Source of the DNA: a virus
Reading direction: 5' to 3' (one strand)
IMG/VR virus record: IMGVR_UViG_3300028835_002099
Span: 1-45,538 of that record
DNA: 45,538 nt
How positions within the stretch are numbered: position 1 is the first letter of the stretch; the number at the start of each line of letters is the position of its first letter. A model generated the notes under the pieces. That model made no database searches. It had not been told where the DNA came from and saw only the letters and a program-made list of their open reading frames with translations. Shown here piece after piece: positions 9,091 to 18,000 of the stretch. The translations under genes and the position numbers were made by a program.

Positions 9091-10590
9091 ATGGCATTAC
9101 CAAGAAGCCTTGACGTACAAATTTCTTTATCACGGGCATCCACAGAGACAAGAACTGATTTATCAATTTTAGCACTTTGTTCCACAGGTTTAGGGTTTTC
9201 TGTTGATAATGATCGTGTTCGTTTTTACAGCACTATTGAAGCAGTAGAAAACGATTTTGCCCCAGGGTCGGAAGCTCATTTTGCTGCAACTTCTTTTTTC
9301 GCGCAAACTCCCCGTCCTGCTACCATGGCAATTGGGGAAGTGTTCCTTGAACCGATTGCTGCTGAGAATGTTTCCGCTGCAATTACAGAGGATGATATTG
9401 CTGCCATTCTTCTTATCGCCAATGGTGGGTTTACTATTAATTATGTCGTTGGTGGTTCACCCAGTACAGAAGTCGTTAATCCAATGAATTTTGCTCAGGC
9501 AGCAACACAAGACCTTGAGGGCATAATTGGAGTCATTAATGGCCAATTGTCCGCGTTGTTTACATGTGCTGCACGAGACCTTGTGGGGGGTGGTCAGGCA
9601 ATTGTTATTAGCACTGTGGCCGTAGGTGATGGCAATGGAATGCTGTATCCGACCGATTCCTTAGGGACCTTTGTAGGTGATATATTAAAGCTGACAATGG
9701 TAACAGGTGGGAAAGTAGCGAATGGATTCACTCCATTAGGAATTGCTGCCGAATTGACAAATGTTGCCAATGCAGCTAATGCCGCTGGCAAATATATTTA
9801 TGGGTGGACTTTAGGGGCATCATTGCGGGATGAGACTGTCCAAGCGGAAGCTGCTGCATGGGCTTTGCCTAGGACGGCGGTAATAGCTCTTACCACTAAT
9901 AGTATTTTGGCATACGATACAGAAACCACGACTGATATTGGGTCAGTTATATTTGCAACTGATAACAGAAAAGCAGTTGTTTTATATCATGATAATGCAC
10001 AACAATATCCAGATGTGAGTATTCTGGCGTATATGCTTCATGTCAATTACCGATTACAGGACAGCACTGTAACGGCTAAATTCAAACAGTTGCCCGGAAT
10101 TGATACCGTCCAATTATCCGAGACGCAATGGTCAGTACTCCAAAGTAAGGGGTACAATACGTATACTGCCATTGGCAATAATACTAAAACTTATCGGGAC
10201 GGAATTACGTCTGGTACTGTTGGCTGGTGGATGGATACGGTAATTAATCTTGATAATTTCTTGGAAGATTTGAGCGTGAATGTTTACAATGTTTTTCTAC
10301 GCAATAAAAAAATTCCATATACTCGAAATGGCCAAATGCTTCTTGTTGACGCTTGCCAGGACACGGGGGACCAGTACACGTACAATGGAACTTTCGCAGA
10401 CCGCTTAGAAGCAACAAGTGACAATAAATCAGGGAATAGATTGATTCCGGCGGTGCAAGTCATCCCGACTCCAGTGGAACAAGCGTCCGCTGCTGACAGA
10501 ATTGCCCGAGAGGGTCCACCCATACAAATGATTGTTCAGGAGTCTGGTGCAATCCATTCCACGAGCATCAACGTGGAATTAGTACAATAA
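9091..10590 (+). CDS. contractile tail sheath protein (DUF3383)
   Basis: Tail sheath subunit, 499 residues, DUF3383 family. It shows the family N terminus (LDVQISLSRASTETRTDLSILALCSTG), an inserted protease-resistant domain with HFAATSFFAQTPRPATMAIGE, and the conserved C-terminal core with TVTAKFKQLPGIDTVQLSETQ, a GVGWW-like TVGWWMDTVINLDNF segment and a DQYTYNGTF region. AGGAGG sits seven bases upstream of the ATG, the strongest ribosome binding site in the virion operon. Presence of a sheath makes this phage a myovirus. Confidence 0.88.
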   Translation: MALPRSLDVQISLSRASTETRTDLSILALCSTGLGFSVDNDRVRFYSTIEAVENDFAPGSEAHFAATSFFAQTPRPATMAIGEVFLEPIAAENVSAAITEDDIAAILLIANGGFTINYVVGGSPSTEVVNPMNFAQAATQDLEGIIGVINGQLSALFTCAARDLVGGGQAIVISTVAVGDGNGMLYPTDSLGTFVGDILKLTMVTGGKVANGFTPLGIAAELTNVANAANAAGKYIYGWTLGASLRDETVQAEAAAWALPRTAVIALTTNSILAYDTETTTDIGSVIFATDNRKAVVLYHDNAQQYPDVSILAYMLHVNYRLQDSTVTAKFKQLPGIDTVQLSETQWSVLQSKGYNTYTAIGNNTKTYRDGITSGTVGWWMDTVINLDNFLEDLSVNVYNVFLRNKKIPYTRNGQMLLVDACQDTGDQYTYNGTFADRLEATSDNKSGNRLIPAVQVIPTPVEQASAADRIAREGPPIQMIVQESGAIHSTSINVELVQ

Positions 10591-10612
10591 ATTAATTGGA
10601 AAGGAGCAGACC

Positions 10613-11044
10613 ATGGCCAGAATAAATTTATATGCTCAGAATCGCCATACTTTAGTGGTTGATGGGGTACAAATTTCTGGATTTGCTGAGGGAGATTTCA
10701 CAACTATTAAAGAGGATGGTAATGCAGCCGTCCGCAATGCTGGGGCTGATGGTCCATCCATGAGCCTTTCTACCAAACAAGGGGGAAATTTCACGTTAAG
10801 CCTCACACCTATGTCCCCAGCTTTAGGCAAATTGTATAGTATGCGGGAACAACAGAACGCGAACCCAAGATTGTTCAATATTGCTATTTTATCTGGTGTA
10901 GATGAGCTGATCAGTTGTAAAGGATGTGCTTTTGCTGATCATCCTCAATTTACAACTGGTGGACCGACAATGCAGCCCCGTCAGTTTTCGTTTGAATGTC
11001 TCCAAATCGAAATGGACCATAGTGAAACCACTCTAATTGGGTAG
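10613..11044 (+). CDS. tail tube protein (DUF3277)
   Basis: A 143-residue tail-tube subunit of the DUF3277 type, the inner tube surrounded by the sheath. The visible pattern is HTLVVDGVQISGFAEGDF, then NAAVRNAGADGPSMSLSTKQG with the GKxTLSL-like NFTLSLTPMSP segment, and a C-terminal FSFECLQIEMDHSET strand. It is preceded by AAAGGAG and lies directly after the sheath, as sheath-tube pairs do. Its last codons overlap nothing essential; the next gene starts 13 bases after its stop. Confidence 0.82.
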   Translation: MARINLYAQNRHTLVVDGVQISGFAEGDFTTIKEDGNAAVRNAGADGPSMSLSTKQGGNFTLSLTPMSPALGKLYSMREQQNANPRLFNIAILSGVDELISCKGCAFADHPQFTTGGPTMQPRQFSFECLQIEMDHSETTLIG

Positions 11045-11057
11045 GAAGCGGAAAATT

Positions 11058-11501
11058 ATGCACAAAAGACAAAAATCAATTGAAGATCGTGTTTATTCAA
11101 TACTTCTCCCACCTGTCCGTGAGGCAATGCCGTTATGTTCCCGTGTTGCTGTGCTTATAGGGCCTGTCTTGGCTACTTTAGGGGCAGATGTGAGCAAAGG
11201 GGGCATGGACAAGTTTGCAGCCATCACAGCTAATGTGGACGCGAAAAAATTGGATGAGTTGATCATGGATGCGGTTTTGGCTTCTAAATTGTCATGTGGT
11301 AATAATCCAATTTCAATGGAAATTGATTTTGAACGACATTTTACAAATTATCGTGCAGAAGTTTATGAAGTTACTTTATGGGTTTTGTGGGAGACTGTAA
11401 AAGATTTTTTTCCACAGGCATCTGGGATAACTCAGATATTCCAAGAAAAAATGGGCAAGGAATTCCAATCCCAGAAACCCGTAGAGACGACTATTGGTTA
11501 G
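11058..11501 (+). CDS. tail assembly chaperone, short form
   Basis: A 147-residue protein in the position of the tail assembly chaperone (gpG analogue), between tube and tape measure. The body has a LPPVREAMPLCSRVAVLIGP segment and a predicted helical C-terminal half (NYRAEVYEVTLWVLWETVKD), as in Mu-like and XkdN-like chaperones. ATG 11058 is chosen over an in-frame TTG at 11037 because GGAAG precedes it. Near its 3' end it overlaps a second frame in -1 register, which is the arrangement of a programmed frameshift. Confidence 0.7.
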   Translation: MHKRQKSIEDRVYSILLPPVREAMPLCSRVAVLIGPVLATLGADVSKGGMDKFAAITANVDAKKLDELIMDAVLASKLSCGNNPISMEIDFERHFTNYRAEVYEVTLWVLWETVKDFFPQASGITQIFQEKMGKEFQSQKPVETTIG

Positions 11502-11635
11502 GTAGACCCGTATGGCGTGGTATGTGTAGCTGGGTTGATTTAATTAATGGGAATATCACTCTTGTGGAATTAGTGGATATGCACAGAAGCATGGATCTTC
11601 AAGATTATTTAGAAGAGCAAAGCAGAGAAATTTAA
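11058..11635 (+). CDS. tail assembly chaperone, predicted -1 frameshifted long form
   Basis: The -1 frame relative to the short chaperone is open through 11635 and encodes a sensible extension: DDYWLGRPVWRGMCSWVDL then TLVELVDMHRSMDLQDYLEEQ. This resembles the C-terminal domain of frameshifted chaperones in other phages, with a W...GMC...L..G...L.ELVDMH pattern. The fused product would be 192 residues. The extension frame has no ribosome binding site of its own. It ends 13 bases before the tape measure gene, with which such chaperones interact. The exact slip position is not proven. Confidence 0.6.
11405..11411 (+). promoter_or_regulatory. candidate -1 ribosomal slippery site (T TTT TTT)
   Basis: In the frame of the short chaperone the codons are GAT TTT TTT CCA, giving the heptamer T TTT TTT with both Phe codons able to re-pair one base back. 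A second possible site is the A6 run at 11446-11451 (GAA AAA ATG), which fits less well in the A site. Either would join the short chaperone to the downstream frame. Confidence 0.45.
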
Positions 11636-11648
11636 AAGAGGTGCTTGG

Positions 11649-13802
11649 ATGCCACAGGTTATTGATGAATTGGTCACAATTCTTGGATTTGATATGGACA
11701 GTCGCGCTGGTACTGTTCTTGACAAATTCAATAAGGGTGTGGCCTCTGTTGCACAACACGCAAAAAAGGCATCCGTAGCCGTTGTTGCAGCATCAACGGC
11801 AGTATCTTATTTTGTTGTTCAATTAAATAAGGCATCTGATGAAGTTGAAAAATTAGGGCGGGTCACGGGAATTTCTACGGATACCATCCAAGAAATGACG
11901 TTTGCAATGGAACAAGTTGGAGGGAATGCGGCCACAATGCAATCCGATCTTGTTTCATTGATGTCATCTATGAATTCACCCATTCCCGGTGAATTCAATC
12001 AAGGGCTTTTTCTGCTAGGAATTTCCACCAAAAAAGCAAGTGGTGAGCTTAAAAATGTTGATGAGGTTTTGTTGGACATTGCTGATAAAATGCAAGGCAT
12101 GTCTAAACAGAAGCAGATGCAATGGGGAAATAAAATTGGAATCTCTAAAGACACCATTATGTTGCTTCAAGAGGGCCGTGGTGAGATTGAAAGGTTGCGA
12201 AAACAAGCCCAACAAATTCCCGTCATTATTGATCCTGAAAATTTAAAAAATGCCCGTGAGTTCAATAGGCAAATTTCATTAATTGGACGTGTAATTGGTT
12301 TTTTAGGGCAGACAATTGCTTCGGCAGCGGGACCAGCGGTTAAGGATATTGTTTCTGGATTGATGGAATGGATTAAAGTTAATAGAAAACTTATTCAATC
12401 TGGGTTAAAAGCATTTATTAATGGGATAGTTGAGGGCTTTGCAAAATTTGCGGATGGGATTCGTTTGGTACGTTCTTTTTTTGGGGAACTTATCAAAGGA
12501 GCGGGAAAGGTCATTCCAGGGTTTGATAAATTCGTTACAGTTTTAGGCGATGTTAGTGAAGCGATAACAGCCACGGAAGCGGTGAGTGTTGTGGTTTTTT
12601 CTGCACTAACGGCCTTAGCTATTCCACTTGTGTTTTTAACGGCGCAATTTTTAGTTTTCGCTTCTATTATTGCTGCCGTTGGGCTAATTATTGATGATTT
12701 TGTTGGTTTTTTAAAAGGTAGTGAATCAGTAACAGGGGAACTTATTAAAAAAGTCACTGAATTATGGGGAGTATTTGGCGATAAATTTCCTGCAATGGCA
12801 GATTTTTTAGGGGAATTGGCCACGGCATTTGTCTCATTTGCTTCTTTTTTGAAGGATGTTTTTTTTGTTGTTCTGGATAAATTTATTGATTTGCTTGGAC
12901 TTGTTGGAAAAGGTTGGGGCTTAATCTTAGATCTTGCAGAAAAAGGATTGGGAGCTATTGGTTTTGGTGATGATGACGAAATAATTGAGGGTAAAGTTCA
13001 AGAAATTACTAAAACGGTAAAGACAGAAATTATTCCAGGGGTAAAACAGATTGTTGCACCAATGCAAGAGCCTGTTGAATCAATGTTGGGTAGTGTGCGG
13101 GATAGTATTTTTGGAAAAATTCATGATTTTTTTGGAGACTCCCAAGGTTCTGAACAAAACATCCAAGCGAAAATTAAAGAGCCTTTAAAAAAGATACAAG
13201 AACCAATTGTAAAAATACAGGAAAAGATCAAAGAGCCTGTCATTCAGGCACAGGAAAAAATCAAAGCACCTATTGCCCAAATACAGGAAAAAATCAAGGT
13301 TCCCATGGCACAGGTGGTTAAGGCTCAGGAAAAAATACAGAAACCAATTATAAAAATACAAGAAAATTTGAAAGGCCCAATTACCAAGGTACAAGAGAGA
13401 TTGCAGGAACCGATCACAAAAATCCAAGAAAAGTCTAGGGAGCCAGTTGCCCAGATTCAAGAAAAATTACAAAAACCTATGGCAATACTTCAAGAAAATA
13501 TACAGGTTCCAAACATTCAAGTTATTATGAATATGGTTTCAAAGATCACTGATAAAGTGATGTCAGAAGTAAAAGAATTGAACATGAATGGCAGTATCAG
13601 CAAAACCATAGAGGCGGTATCTGCACCGATTTCCCCAATTTCAACAAATAATAATTCTACTTCTGAGCAAAATATTGTGAATAATGTAGATATTACTGTT
13701 ACGGGGAATAATGCTCCGGCGGTAGCTTCTGAGGTTTCATCCAAATTAAAAACAACACTACAACGTATATATCCTGGTGGGCTGGCTCCCGCAATTCAAT
13801 GA
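11649..13802 (+). CDS. tape measure protein
   Basis: Tail length-determining protein, 717 residues, short for a tape measure. The N terminus (ELVTILGFDMDSRAGTVLDKFNKG) and the RVTGISTDTIQEMTFAMEQ region match the common phage tape-measure start. A long hydrophobic stretch at about residues 305-355 (VVVFSALTALAIPLVFLTA, then FASIIAAVGLIIDDFVGFL) may enter the host membrane during injection. Residues ~505-622 hold about ten 11-residue repeats (IQEKIKEPI-type). The C-terminal part is Asn/Thr-rich followed by a conserved-looking SSKLKTTLQRIYPGG end. It follows the chaperone pair and precedes baseplate genes, the canonical place. Confidence 0.85.
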   Translation: MPQVIDELVTILGFDMDSRAGTVLDKFNKGVASVAQHAKKASVAVVAASTAVSYFVVQLNKASDEVEKLGRVTGISTDTIQEMTFAMEQVGGNAATMQSDLVSLMSSMNSPIPGEFNQGLFLLGISTKKASGELKNVDEVLLDIADKMQGMSKQKQMQWGNKIGISKDTIMLLQEGRGEIERLRKQAQQIPVIIDPENLKNAREFNRQISLIGRVIGFLGQTIASAAGPAVKDIVSGLMEWIKVNRKLIQSGLKAFINGIVEGFAKFADGIRLVRSFFGELIKGAGKVIPGFDKFVTVLGDVSEAITATEAVSVVVFSALTALAIPLVFLTAQFLVFASIIAAVGLIIDDFVGFLKGSESVTGELIKKVTELWGVFGDKFPAMADFLGELATAFVSFASFLKDVFFVVLDKFIDLLGLVGKGWGLILDLAEKGLGAIGFGDDDEIIEGKVQEITKTVKTEIIPGVKQIVAPMQEPVESMLGSVRDSIFGKIHDFFGDSQGSEQNIQAKIKEPLKKIQEPIVKIQEKIKEPVIQAQEKIKAPIAQIQEKIKVPMAQVVKAQEKIQKPIIKIQENLKGPITKVQERLQEPITKIQEKSREPVAQIQEKLQKPMAILQENIQVPNIQVIMNMVSKITDKVMSEVKELNMNGSISKTIEAVSAPISPISTNNNSTSEQNIVNNVDITVTGNNAPAVASEVSSKLKTTLQRIYPGGLAPAIQ
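13168..13515 (+). repeat. tape measure 11-residue repeats (33-bp units)
   Basis: About ten consecutive units of consensus [I/V/A]QEK[I/L][K/Q]xP[I/V]xx occur inside the tape measure, for example IQEKIKVPMAQ and VQERLQEPITK. Each has a conserved QE near the start and Pro at position 8. Most units are 33 bp, with one or two slightly longer. They diverge at DNA level, so the array is old rather than a recent expansion. Confidence 0.85.
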
Positions 13803-13810
13803 GGTAGGAC

Positions 13811-14464
13811 ATGGCAATAACCAGTAATTTAATTACTGTTGCAGATGCTTCTCTGGGAGGTAGTATTGTTGGGATTATTTTGCGAGAAAAGGAACTTTTG
13901 CAAAATAGGTATGTAGACCCTGCTACAAATATATTTGGGTGGAATGTGCAAAACCCAAGCCCATTTATAGCGGGTATCCCCGTTACAACACGTACTCAAG
14001 AAGCAACTACATACAAAGCGGATATAACACAGCACACCGTGGAATCTGGAGCGATTCTGTCTGACCATATTATTTTGCATCCTATTTTATTAGAATTAAG
14101 TTTTGATGTTTCTAATTGGGATAATTTTTACGCAAAACAGGCACAAGAATTATTGGAAAAATTGTTTTTTGAACGATTCCCCGTAGATTTACAAACGGAG
14201 CATAAACAATTGTCTAGTATGGTTATGACTGATTTGCAAATTAATAATGTTGTTCCTCAATGGGGAAAATTGGAATGTAAGGCCAGTTTTCAACAATTAA
14301 GTTTTGTCACATTAGAGTCTGTAGCGTTTCCTGCAAAAAAAGTAGAGTCTAAAGAGCAAACTGGGGGTCCCCCTACGCCAAAATCAGCAGAAACGGCAAC
14401 TAATAATGGAAGACAAACAGCTAATCAAACAACTTTCTTTAAACTTTTCAAGGCAGCGTTGTAA
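13811..14464 (+). CDS. Dit-like baseplate/distal tail protein
   Basis: A 217-residue protein resembling the Dit-like N-terminal domain of phage baseplate proteins. The diagnostic part is the run of beta strands around TTYKADITQHTVESGAILSDH and LHPILLELSFDVSNW, which forms the ring-making core in this family. Residues ~175-217 are polar (TGGPPTPKSAETATNNGRQT) and may be a linker. GAGGTAGGAC precedes the ATG nine bases after the tape measure stop. It probably forms the ring between tube and hub. Confidence 0.72.
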   Translation: MAITSNLITVADASLGGSIVGIILREKELLQNRYVDPATNIFGWNVQNPSPFIAGIPVTTRTQEATTYKADITQHTVESGAILSDHIILHPILLELSFDVSNWDNFYAKQAQELLEKLFFERFPVDLQTEHKQLSSMVMTDLQINNVVPQWGKLECKASFQQLSFVTLESVAFPAKKVESKEQTGGPPTPKSAETATNNGRQTANQTTFFKLFKAAL

Positions 14465-14802
14465 TGGCTGATCCATACCTCATAGAGATGACAAGTGATG
14501 GAGAAGGAATCACAGAGGTCAGTCTTGGGGATACTCTCATAAAAATTGTAACACGATTTAATTATTCTATTGAAGCATGGACCATGGACCTCATGGATGC
14601 CCGTGGGGATGTTATCCTTGCTGGGTTGATGTTGGTCCCCAATATTGACATGCTTTCTCCATATACTGAGCAGAGGGAATTATTAGGCAGTCTTGTTTTG
14701 TTTGAAAAAACCCCTGGAGATTATTTGAGTGATAGTAATTTAGGAATTAATACAAAATTGGTGTGGTATCCCCCAGGCACCGAAGTAGTGTTGTCAATAT
14801 GA
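14464..14802 (+). CDS. baseplate plug protein (cyanophage Pam3 gp18-like)
   Basis: A 112-residue protein that fits the small baseplate plug family known from the cyanophage Pam3 baseplate. The pattern is IVTRFNYSIEAWTMDLMDARG followed by VILAGLMLVPNIDML, that is, strands around a W-x-L/M-D-L core with a G-x-x-L-V-P turn. Such proteins sit inside the hub and close the tube. It starts at the stop codon of the Dit-like gene and its own stop overlaps the start of the hub gene (ATGA at 14799-14802). Confidence 0.72.
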   Translation: MADPYLIEMTSDGEGITEVSLGDTLIKIVTRFNYSIEAWTMDLMDARGDVILAGLMLVPNIDMLSPYTEQRELLGSLVLFEKTPGDYLSDSNLGINTKLVWYPPGTEVVLSI

Positions 14803-15713
14803 AAAATGTGCAACCATTTAGTAGACAGGTTGAAATTAAAGTAGGTCCATTGACTGAATGGGAAGGAGGAGGGGACGAAAGTGCTGCGGTTCGTTTTTAT
14901 GGTGATGGGACAAACAACAATCTTCGTATTAAATTTTCGATTGCAAAGCACATTGTTTCAACTTCAACCACCACAACTATATCAGTCTATAATCTCGGTC
15001 CTGGTATTAGAGGAGCTTTGCAAAAACCAGAAACACAGGTGATTGTAAATGCTGGGTGGGCTAATGTTGGTCTATTGTCTGTGTTTAAAGGTACGGTGTG
15101 GAACATTGTATCACGCCGGGACGGAGCAGATATAGTAACGGATTTGTTGTGTACGGCGGCTATGGGGTCCATAGCGAGAACGGCCTTATCTAAATCCTTT
15201 GGACCAACGTATGAATTGTCGCAAATGTTGTTTGATATTGCCAATTTATTTCCTGGTGTGGACGTTGATCCAAAATTGATTGATGTGAAAAATGTATTTT
15301 TAGGCAATCAAGGCTATAGCTATGCGGGACCGGCTAGTGATTTGCTTGATAAATTATCCCGTGTTCATGGTTTTAGTTGGTGGATAAATGATGGTCGATT
15401 TTATGCTATTGATGACAATAAAAAAATTAATATAGGGAATGTCGTTATTAGTGCAAATAATGGGTTTTTAATAAGAGCAGAGCCTATATTGACAACGCCT
15501 TTTCAAGTGCAAGCAGGCACGTCGATTGAAAGTTTGTTCAACCCATATATTGCCCCAGGAGGTAGTGTTGTTCTTGACACAAAAATAAATCCATTATTGA
15601 ATGGAACATATAAAGTTCATGAATTGACACACTTGGGGGATACCCACTCTGATGAATGGACCACTTCAATTATAAATCATAAAGAGCTTAAGGAAGTAGA
15701 CGATGGACAATAG
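14799..15713 (+). CDS. baseplate hub protein
   Basis: A 304-residue baseplate hub, analogous to Mu gp44/T4 gp27, forming the trimeric adaptor between tube and spike. Features are an N-terminal beta-rich domain (RIKFSIAKHIVSTSTTTTISVYNLG), a central GTVWNIVSRRDGADIVTDLLC segment, and a LDKLSRVHGFSWWINDGRFYAID segment that is characteristic of hub domain II. The C-terminal HELTHLGDTHSDEWTTSI matches the usual hub ending. ATG 14799, overlapping the preceding stop, is preferred to the in-frame upstream GTG. Confidence 0.78.
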   Translation: MKNVQPFSRQVEIKVGPLTEWEGGGDESAAVRFYGDGTNNNLRIKFSIAKHIVSTSTTTTISVYNLGPGIRGALQKPETQVIVNAGWANVGLLSVFKGTVWNIVSRRDGADIVTDLLCTAAMGSIARTALSKSFGPTYELSQMLFDIANLFPGVDVDPKLIDVKNVFLGNQGYSYAGPASDLLDKLSRVHGFSWWINDGRFYAIDDNKKINIGNVVISANNGFLIRAEPILTTPFQVQAGTSIESLFNPYIAPGGSVVLDTKINPLLNGTYKVHELTHLGDTHSDEWTTSIINHKELKEVDDGQ

Positions 15714-16398
15714 GCTGGGTAATGATGTTTCGGAACTTAAAGAGGTAATTGATAGGGCCTTAGCAAGATTGAATACGTGCATTCCAGGTGTGATTGATGG
15801 CTTTGATGGGGAAACACAAACCGCCACGGTAATTCCGGCTGTTTCTATGAAAACTTTCATAGATAACAAAGAGGGGGTGTTAGAATTTCCACCAATTATC
15901 AACGCCCCGTTAGTGTTTCCTTTTGCATCCACGGCAGGGTTTGCTCTAACTCTTCCCATTCAACGGGGAGATCCTTGCATAATTTTATTTAGCCAACGAT
16001 CAATAGACAATTGGCATGATAATGGTGGAATACAGCCCAGTGAAGAGGGTGTTTCTGCTAGGCACCATGATTTGACTGATGCTTTGGTTTTTATGGCAGC
16101 ATCGCCTACCCCTGGTGTGCTGGCAGAATGGGAAGGCCAAGGAATTCAAATTAGAAACAGAGGTAAAACGAGCAAAGTAACTGTGTATGATGACAAGGTG
16201 GTTATTGATAATACCACTGAGATAATTATTGATGCACCTAAAACAACGATCACGGGTACTTTGCTTGTTGAGGATGATGCGGAATTCAAGGGTTATGTGT
16301 CTAATAATGGCACCAATATTAGTGAGTCACATATTCATTCTCAGCCGAATGACTCTAATGGAGACCATGAATTTGACACAGGGACACCGCACTCATGA
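15703..16398 (+). CDS. baseplate membrane-puncturing spike (Gp138-like)
   Basis: A 231-residue central spike. Residues ~25-115 show the Gp138 N-terminal OB-type domain (CIPGVIDGFDGETQTATVIP, then LPIQRGDPCIILFSQRSIDNW). Residues ~150-205 are a short beta-helix with repeated two-residue periodic hydrophobics (KTTITGTLLVEDDAEFKGYV). The apex carries HIH at about 208-210 and further His residues near the C terminus, like the metal-binding tips of gpV-type spikes. It overlaps the hub gene by 11 bases and the wedge gene by 4. This spike type pierces a Gram-negative outer membrane. Confidence 0.8.
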   Translation: MDNRLGNDVSELKEVIDRALARLNTCIPGVIDGFDGETQTATVIPAVSMKTFIDNKEGVLEFPPIINAPLVFPFASTAGFALTLPIQRGDPCIILFSQRSIDNWHDNGGIQPSEEGVSARHHDLTDALVFMAASPTPGVLAEWEGQGIQIRNRGKTSKVTVYDDKVVIDNTTEIIIDAPKTTITGTLLVEDDAEFKGYVSNNGTNISESHIHSQPNDSNGDHEFDTGTPHS

Positions 16399-16784
16399 CA
16401 TTTACATGGTCTTTAAATGAAAAATACAATGATATTATCATTGGTCGCGACGGAAAAATAGCAAAAATTAAAAGTGCGCCAGAAGTGCGCCAAAGAGTGA
16501 TTATAACTTTGCGACATTACTGGCAAGAATATTTTTTAAATGTACTTGCTGGGATGCCTTGGTATGAATTAATTCTAGGTTCTAAAGACACAAAACAAGC
16601 TGAATTATTGATACGTGATGCGGTTTTAAAAGTCCCTGGTGTAATTAGTATTATAAATATTAATTCAGTAAAATCTATAAATCGGCATGTGTCATTTAAT
16701 ATTCGTATCGAAGTTGAAGGCATTGATGGTCCATCCATTGAAGAAATTGCCTTTGCAATTAAAATAGGAGGAATAAATGGCTGA
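16395..16784 (+). CDS. baseplate wedge protein (gp25 / Mu gp46-like)
   Basis: A 129-residue baseplate wedge subunit of the gp25/DUF2634/Mu gp46 group. It has the family pattern: a start that describes a strand with GRDGKIAKIKSAPEVRQRV, a following helix with LRHYWQEYFLNVLAGMPWYE, then ELLIRDAVLKVPGVISI, the segment that precedes the final strands. It begins inside the spike stop codon (ATGA) and overlaps the baseplate J gene by 8 bases, so it is part of a translationally coupled baseplate block. Confidence 0.8.
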   Translation: MTFTWSLNEKYNDIIIGRDGKIAKIKSAPEVRQRVIITLRHYWQEYFLNVLAGMPWYELILGSKDTKQAELLIRDAVLKVPGVISIININSVKSINRHVSFNIRIEVEGIDGPSIEEIAFAIKIGGING

Positions 16785-18000
16785 GTTTGGCGTAACTCCC
16801 GAGGGATTTGTTTTAAAACGATTGGCAGATATTAGAAGTGATTTAGTTGCTGCATTAAATGAAGTAACTGACGCTAGCACAGGTGAAAAACTCATTGTTG
16901 ATTTGGCGAATGAAGATGATCCACTGGTTCAAATTGTGGATAGTTTTTCGGATGGACTTTCGGTTGCATGGGAAGAATTACAATATTCGTACAATCAATT
17001 TGATCCATTAAAATCAAGTGGGGCAGGTTTATCCGGGGTTGTGCAATTAAATGGAATTAGAAGAAAGGCAGGGACGTTTTCCGAAGTTATAGTCAATTTA
17101 ACAGGTCAGCCCAATCAACTTATTCCAGCGGGGCAGCAAATTACAGACAATGACAATACATTTGTCTGGGAATTGCCCCAAATATTATTGGATGTTGAAG
17201 GTGAGGGGATTGGAACGGCAATATGCACCACAAAAGGTCCAAACACGGCATCACCAGGAACACTTGTGAAAATCCTCACTCCTATTTCTGGTTGGATTAG
17301 TGTTACAAATGATTTGGAGGCCACCCCAGGAACTTCGGAAGAGACTGATATAGAGTTGCGAAAAAGACAACAAATCAGTACGGGGATAACAGGGGCTTCC
17401 GTTGTTGATGCTTTGTTCAGTTCTTTACTAGCATTATCAGATGTTACTTTTGTTCGTGTGTATGAAAATAAGGGCTTAACAACCGATGGTAGGGGCATTC
17501 CAGGGAAAACGGTGGCCGTTGTTATTATAGGTGGTGATGATCAGGAAATTAGTGACACAATTTTTTTGAAGCAATGTATTGGCATGGCTACGTATGGCAC
17601 CACTCCCACGGAACAAGTGGATTTGCAGGGAATGCAGTACGCAATATTTTTTAGTAGACCTTTGGATATTCAAGTTTTTATTAATGTGCAAGTAACAGTT
17701 GTCGATTCAGCGTTATGGACAACTGATGGGCCTACCAGAATAAAAGAGGCTATTTTGGCGTATGTTTCGGGGCAAACTTTGCCAATAGGAGTGGCCCCCC
17801 CATTAGACACAGATGGGTATGCCCCGGGTGATGACTTATACAGTTCTGAGTTGTATGTTCCTGTAAATAGTGTTAGGGGGACACAGATTAATTATATTTA
17901 TGTTGGTGTGACATCCCCGGGGAATACTCCCCATGTAGTGATTGATTGGAACGAAATTTCTTCATTTGATTTTAATGACATTACTGTGGATGTTCTATGA
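16777..18000 (+). CDS. baseplate J-like wedge protein
   Basis: A 407-residue baseplate J family protein (gp6 analogue), which builds the wedge ring that triggers sheath contraction. Visible family features are PEGFVLKRLADIRSDLVAALNE at the N terminus, GNxxxP-like stretches in the central beta domain, the segment GTSEETDIELRKRQQISTG that is a hallmark of the family, and PGKTVAVVIIGGDDQEISD followed by the typical IGMATYGTTP motif. A GGAGG site precedes the ATG. It overlaps both neighbours. Confidence 0.88.
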   Translation: MAEFGVTPEGFVLKRLADIRSDLVAALNEVTDASTGEKLIVDLANEDDPLVQIVDSFSDGLSVAWEELQYSYNQFDPLKSSGAGLSGVVQLNGIRRKAGTFSEVIVNLTGQPNQLIPAGQQITDNDNTFVWELPQILLDVEGEGIGTAICTTKGPNTASPGTLVKILTPISGWISVTNDLEATPGTSEETDIELRKRQQISTGITGASVVDALFSSLLALSDVTFVRVYENKGLTTDGRGIPGKTVAVVIIGGDDQEISDTIFLKQCIGMATYGTTPTEQVDLQGMQYAIFFSRPLDIQVFINVQVTVVDSALWTTDGPTRIKEAILAYVSGQTLPIGVAPPLDTDGYAPGDDLYSSELYVPVNSVRGTQINYIYVGVTSPGNTPHVVIDWNEISSFDFNDITVDVL

